From an uncultured Oscillospiraceae bacterium (GTDB lineage Bacteria > Bacillota > Clostridia > Oscillospirales > Ruminococcaceae): a DNA stretch of 64,000 nt. The stretch is taken from assembly GCA_910587335.1 (NCBI GenBank), contig CAJUMG010000001.1:1-64000 (forward strand). The letters run 5' to 3'. Under the pieces are notes generated by a model. The model saw only the letters and a program-made list of their open reading frames with translations, was not told the origin of the DNA and did no database searches. This document shows positions 60,563 through 64,000 of the stretch, in pieces. Numbering within the stretch: position 1 is the stretch's first letter; each line of letters opens with the position of its first letter. The translations under genes were made by a program, and so were the position numbers.

Positions 60563-61411
60563 TTATGCGTTGGTCAGCTGTACAAACAGCTTTTGCAGAT
60601 CCATGGCGGATATATCCAGCGAAGCCGGTACTTCCTCCGGCTGGCCCAGCAAGCAGGCTCTTTTCAAATTTCCCAGCTGGTCTTCCCCAATGGTTTGCCG
60701 GCCGGCACAGTATGCGTCTACATCTGCCGCTTTGCCCGATACCATGTATCCCATCTGCTTAACCTCCTCCACCGGGCGGTCCAGCAGAATCCTTCCATCC
60801 TTGATGATTACCACCTGCTCGATAATATCCGATACCTCCTCGATTAAGTGGGTGGAAATGACGATGGTCCGGGGAAATTCGCTGTACTGGCGGATCAATT
60901 CCTGATAAAACAGTTCCCTGTGATTGGCGTCCAGCCCCAGTACCGGCTCGTCAAAAAAGGTATACGGCGCGCCAGAAGCCAGCGCCCCGATCAGCTTGGC
61001 AATGGTCAGATAGCCGGTGGAAAGGCTTTTGAGCTTCTTTTTTTGATTGAGCTGAAACCGTTCTGCCAGCTGACAGGCGTACTCCATGTTGAAATTGGGA
61101 TAAAAATCCCGGCTCCAGCGCAAAAGCTGTTTGACGCTCGTTCCATCGGGATAGATATTTTTCTCACCCATGTAATAAATCTTTCCCTGGGCGTTGTCAT
61201 TTTCCATCCCGCGCTCCCCGTCGATGATTACTTCACCCTCATTTGGAAAAAGCCGGTTGTTCACCGCGCTCAGCAGGGTGGATTTTCCCGCGCCATTGCG
61301 CCCTAACAACCCATAAATTCGATTTTCCCCAAAGGTGACATTGATTTTTTCAAGCGCAGTAAAATGGCCGAACTGCACGGTCAGATCCTTCACCTGTATG
61401 CTGTTATTCAT
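60563..61411 (-). CDS. ABC transporter ATP-binding protein
   Basis: A 282-residue ATPase. Walker A GLLGRNGAGKSTLLSAV near residues 32-48, a degenerate signature LKSLSTGYLTIAKLIGAL, Walker B YTFFDEPVLGLDANHRE and the H-loop in VISTHLIEEVSDI. The start ATG 61411 overlaps the GntR gene by eight bases and has GAGGAGGGG upstream. Same architecture as the module at 8.5-10.3 kb but diverged from it. Probably exports a membrane-active compound when derepressed by the GntR regulator. Confidence 0.92.
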   Translation of the reverse strand: MNNSIQVKDLTVQFGHFTALEKINVTFGENRIYGLLGRNGAGKSTLLSAVNNRLFPNEGEVIIDGERGMENDNAQGKIYYMGEKNIYPDGTSVKQLLRWSRDFYPNFNMEYACQLAERFQLNQKKKLKSLSTGYLTIAKLIGALASGAPYTFFDEPVLGLDANHRELFYQELIRQYSEFPRTIVISTHLIEEVSDIIEQVVIIKDGRILLDRPVEEVKQMGYMVSGKAADVDAYCAGRQTIGEDQLGNLKRACLLGQPEEVPASLDISAMDLQKLFVQLTNA

Positions 61412-61775
61412 CTGTTTGCCCCTCCTCAATCATGCGGACGACATCTTCCTTGGAAAGATGAAGCTTTTGCGCTTCCTCCAAAAGGCGGATAATATATCCG
61501 TCATAAAAATCCTTTTTTCTCTGATGCAAAATTTTCTCTGCCCCCCCCCGTGCTACAAACATGCCCACGCCTCTTTTTTTGTACAGGATTCCCTGATCGG
61601 TCAAAAGGGACATGCCCTTGAGTACAGTTGCTGGATTGATCTGGTAGGTGACCGAAATTTCTGTAGTAGACGGCACCTGTGTTTCTTCTGGAAAAGCGCC
61701 GGACAAAACCGCATCCTCAATCTGTCTGGCAACCTGCAGATAAATAGGGACGCCGCTTTCAAAATTAAAGCGCAT
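61404..61775 (-). CDS. YtrA-type GntR regulator with an internal G9 tract
   Basis: A 123-residue regulator: the winged helix (VPIYLQVARQIEDAVLSGAFPEETQVPSTTEISVTYQINPATVLKGMSLL) and a short C-terminus, as in YtrA. ATG 61775 has AAGGTGG upstream. Codons for Arg-Gly-Gly-Ala in the wing contain a run of nine G on the coding strand (plus-strand C9, 61541-61549), directly after the DNA-binding wing; a one-base slip would frameshift and inactivate it. It is first in the GntR-ATPase-permease operon. Confidence 0.9.
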   Translation of the reverse strand: MRFNFESGVPIYLQVARQIEDAVLSGAFPEETQVPSTTEISVTYQINPATVLKGMSLLTDQGILYKKRGVGMFVARGGAEKILHQRKKDFYDGYIIRLLEEAQKLHLSKEDVVRMIEEGQTDE

Positions 61776-61820
61776 AATTCACCACCTTTTCTGATAACCG
61801 GTTAACTACTTGTGTAACTA

Positions 61821-61849
61821 ACTATATAGCACATGGTTCGATTTGTCAA
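61821..61849 (-). promoter_or_regulatory. Promoter of the second GntR-ABC operon
   Basis: On the minus strand TTGACA, a 17-bp spacer and TATAGT. GTTAACTAC and GTAACTAAC just downstream form an imperfect inverted repeat, a candidate operator. Confidence 0.8.
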
Positions 61850-61911
61850 GATTTTCTACAAAAATATTTTTTTAGGAAAATTCAGACAAGAAATATGCCC
61901 GTTTCCTGTTC

Positions 61912-61949
61912 TTGACATTCTATATGCCTTGTGATACCGTATGATACGG
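61912..61949 (+). promoter_or_regulatory. Promoter and palindromic operator of feoAB
   Basis: TTGACA (61912-61917), a 17-bp spacer and TACCGT (61935-61940). The perfect palindrome CCGTATGATACGG (61937-61949) overlaps the -10, as an iron-dependent repressor site would. The repressor is not identified. Confidence 0.6.
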
Positions 61950-62000
61950 GTTATTATACAATTAGATTGTTTCTTCGCAGAGTGGAGGAGGTAAAAGACG

Positions 62001-62231
62001 ATGACATTGGATCAGCTTCCGATTGGGAAGCAGGCACGTATTCTCTCGGTTGGCGGAGAAGGGGCGCTGCGGCGGCGGTTGTTGGACATGGGACTCACAC
62101 CCCATACAAAGCTGATGGTGCGGAAGGTGGCTCCTATGGGGGACCCGATCGAGCTGCATGTTCGCAGCTATGAACTGACGATCCGGCTGGATGACGCACA
62201 GAACATTGAGATTGAGGAGGAACCGGTATGA
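62001..62231 (+). CDS. feoA: FeoA ferrous iron transport accessory protein
   Basis: A 76-residue SH3-fold protein. LDQLPIGKQARILSVGGEGALRRRLLDMGLTPHTKLMVRKVAPMGDPIELHVRSYELTIRLDDAQNIEI is a complete FeoA domain. It helps FeoB, probably by influencing GTP hydrolysis or assembly. ATG 62001 has GGAGGAGG upstream, and its stop overlaps the feoB start (ATGA). Confidence 0.94.
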   Translation: MTLDQLPIGKQARILSVGGEGALRRRLLDMGLTPHTKLMVRKVAPMGDPIELHVRSYELTIRLDDAQNIEIEEEPV

Positions 62232-64000
62232 TCTTTGCGCTGGCTGGCAACCAAAACTGCGGAAAAACCACCCTCTTTAATCAGCTTACCGGATCAAACC
62301 AGCATGTGGGCAACTTCCCCGGCGTCACGGTGGAAAGAAAGGACGGGCAAATCCGTGGGCAAAAGAACGCCACTGTCGTGGATCTGCCCGGCATCTATTC
62401 CCTTTCCCCTTACACCAGTGAGGAGATCGTCACCCGGGATTTTTTGATTCAATCTCATCCGGATGGGATCATCAATATCGTGGATGCCACCAACATTGAA
62501 CGCAACCTGTATTTAAGTCTTCAGCTAATCGAGCTAAATATCCCCATGGTCATTGCGCTAAATATGATGGATGAGGTGCGGGCCAACGGCGGAACCATTA
62601 AAATCCAGCAGATGCAGGAGGCGTTGGGGGTCCCGGTGGTCCCCATTTCCGCCAGCAAAAATGAAGGGGTCGACGAGCTGATCGACACGGCGATGGAGGT
62701 TGCCGCCAAAAGGCAAAGACCCCAGCGGCTGGACTTCTGTGCCGGGCCGGTGCATCGCTCCATCCATGCGGTGGCTCATCTGGTGGAGGATCACGCCCAA
62801 CGGATGAATATCCCCGCCCGATTCGCGGCGACCAAGCTGGTAGAAGGGGACGAAATTATCCGGCAGTCTTTGCAGCTTTCGGAAAATGAGCTGGATATGA
62901 TCGAGCACAGCGTAGACGAAATGGAAAAGGAGCTGGGCACCGACCGCGAAGCGGCCCTTGCGGATATGCGCTATACGTTTATTGAAGGGGTCTGCGATGA
63001 CTCGGTCGTCAAGGGCCATCAGAGCCGGGAGAGCGCCCGCAGCGTAAAAATAGACAGTGTGCTGACCCATAAGTACCTTGCCATTCCGATCTTTTTAGGG
63101 ATTATGATGCTGATTTTCTGGTTGACCTTTGGCGTTATCGGGCCGGTGCTAAGCGGCTGGCTCTCCTGGGGAATCGATGGGATCACCCATTTGGCGGATC
63201 AGGCTCTCACCGCCTACCAGATCAATCCGGTAGTACATAGCTTGGTGATTGACGGGGCTTTTGCCGGGGTGGGAAGCGTCCTTTCCTTTTTGCCGATCAT
63301 CGTCGTACTGTTTTTCTTTCTCTCGATTCTGGAGGACAGCGGCTACATGGCGCGGATTGCTTTTGTGATGGATAAGCTTTTGCGAAAAATCGGGCTGTCC
63401 GGCCGCAGCTTTGTCCCCATGCTCATCGGCTTTGGATGCAGCGTTCCCGCCATTCTGGCTACACGCACCCTTTCCAGCGAACGGGACCGAAAGATGACCA
63501 TTTTGCTGACGCCGTTTATGTCCTGTAGCGCCAAGCTGCCCATCTATGCCGTCTTTTCCACCGCATTTTTCCCTGACTACGCGGCGCTTGTCATGATTGG
63601 GCTGTATGTTTTCGGTATTCTTACCGCTATTTTGTGCGGATGGATTTTCAAGCATACCCTCTTCAAGGGACAGCCGGTTCCCTTTGTCATGGAATTGCCC
63701 AACTATCGGTTCCCCAGCGGCAAAAGCGTGCTCCGATTGATTTACGATAAAGCCAAGGATTTTGTCGTTCGGGCTTTTACGGTTATTTTTATCGCGACCT
63801 TGATCATATGGTTTTTACAGACCTTTGACACGCGGTTGAACGTAGTCCAGTCCAGTGCGCAGAGTATGCTTTCGGATGTGGGACGGTTCATTGCACCGAT
63901 TTTCGCGCCGCTCGGTTTCAGCGACTGGCGAATCTCCACTTCGCTGATTACCGGGTTTACCGCTAAAGAGGCTGTGGTCAGCACCCTGGCCGTCCTCACC
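62228..64000 (+). CDS. feoB: FeoB ferrous iron transporter (3' end outside the window)
   Basis: At least 591 residues, continuing past the window. An N-terminal GTPase domain has the G1 loop ALAGNQNCGKTTLFNQLTG (residues 4-22), G3 VVDLPGIYS, G4 ALNMMDE and G5 ISAS. A helical GDI-like region (about 165-265) is followed by the membrane domain with the Gate motif LIGFGCSVPAILATRT and ITGFTAKEAVVSTL. It imports Fe2+ under anoxic conditions. It overlaps feoA by four bases. The operon promoter carries a palindrome suggesting iron-responsive repression. Confidence 0.95.
   Translation, partial: MIFALAGNQNCGKTTLFNQLTGSNQHVGNFPGVTVERKDGQIRGQKNATVVDLPGIYSLSPYTSEEIVTRDFLIQSHPDGIINIVDATNIERNLYLSLQLIELNIPMVIALNMMDEVRANGGTIKIQQMQEALGVPVVPISASKNEGVDELIDTAMEVAAKRQRPQRLDFCAGPVHRSIHAVAHLVEDHAQRMNIPARFAATKLVEGDEIIRQSLQLSENELDMIEHSVDEMEKELGTDREAALADMRYTFIEGVCDDSVVKGHQSRESARSVKIDSVLTHKYLAIPIFLGIMMLIFWLTFGVIGPVLSGWLSWGIDGITHLADQALTAYQINPVVHSLVIDGAFAGVGSVLSFLPIIVVLFFFLSILEDSGYMARIAFVMDKLLRKIGLSGRSFVPMLIGFGCSVPAILATRTLSSERDRKMTILLTPFMSCSAKLPIYAVFSTAFFPDYAALVMIGLYVFGILTAILCGWIFKHTLFKGQPVPFVMELPNYRFPSGKSVLRLIYDKAKDFVVRAFTVIFIATLIIWFLQTFDTRLNVVQSSAQSMLSDVGRFIAPIFAPLGFSDWRISTSLITGFTAKEAVVSTLAVLT

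Overview
The window looks like a chromosomal segment of an endospore-forming Clostridia member, probably in the Oscillospirales/Ruminococcaceae range. The evidence is the spoIIAA-spoIIAB-sigF operon, strong AGGAGG-type ribosome binding sites, several TTG starts, a T-box in front of serS, FeoAB, a sortase-anchored surface protein and moderately high G+C genes separated by AT-rich spacers. No species is assigned. Only feoB is cut by the window edge.

Layout. 1-1700: a tRNA-Gln/tRNA-Pro pair, thioredoxin and a TraX-family membrane protein. 1.7-8.3 kb, minus strand: glutaminase, the spoIIA sporulation sigma operon, folC and valS. 8.4-12.2 kb, plus strand: a GntR-ABC exporter module with a clear operator, a CPCC protein and a hemerythrin/response-regulator fusion. 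12.3-23.7 kb, minus strand: a complete UMP pathway in the order pyrB-pyrC-pyrF-pyrK-pyrD-pyrE-carA-carB, followed by an AI-2E family membrane protein. A promoter, a leader peptide and an overlapping intrinsic terminator precede pyrB. 23.8-29.5 kb: serS with its T-box, trmO, tRNA-Thr/Asp, a short QueG-like iron-sulfur protein and a PadR/DUF1700-like/DUF4097 operon.

29.6-37.7 kb holds four consecutive lipoprotein solute-binding proteins, each with its own terminator and a long AT-rich upstream region, and no permease or ATPase beside them. The first two are essentially identical over 1613 bp, confined to the coding region and its ribosome binding site. 38.3-46 kb is the most unusual part: a CPBP protease, then a tyrosine recombinase followed immediately by a short segment bounded by perfect 23-bp inverted repeats, then a 1802-residue fibro-slime/SpaA-type sortase-anchored protein. 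A good promoter inside the repeats currently points away from the surface-protein gene, so this reads as a phase-variable promoter switch carried with its own recombinase.

46-64 kb contains a LysR/antiporter divergent pair, an alkyltransferase, a PHP (EndoQ-like)-UvrD helicase fusion, tRNA-Arg and tRNA-Leu, a GNAT gene with a small membrane protein, a MATE exporter, two TrkA proteins, trmN6 and rsmI methyltransferases, a PiT phosphate transporter, a second GntR-ABC module, and feoA-feoB.

Coordinates of short motifs were counted by hand and may be off by a base or so. All family names come from motif recognition, not database searches.
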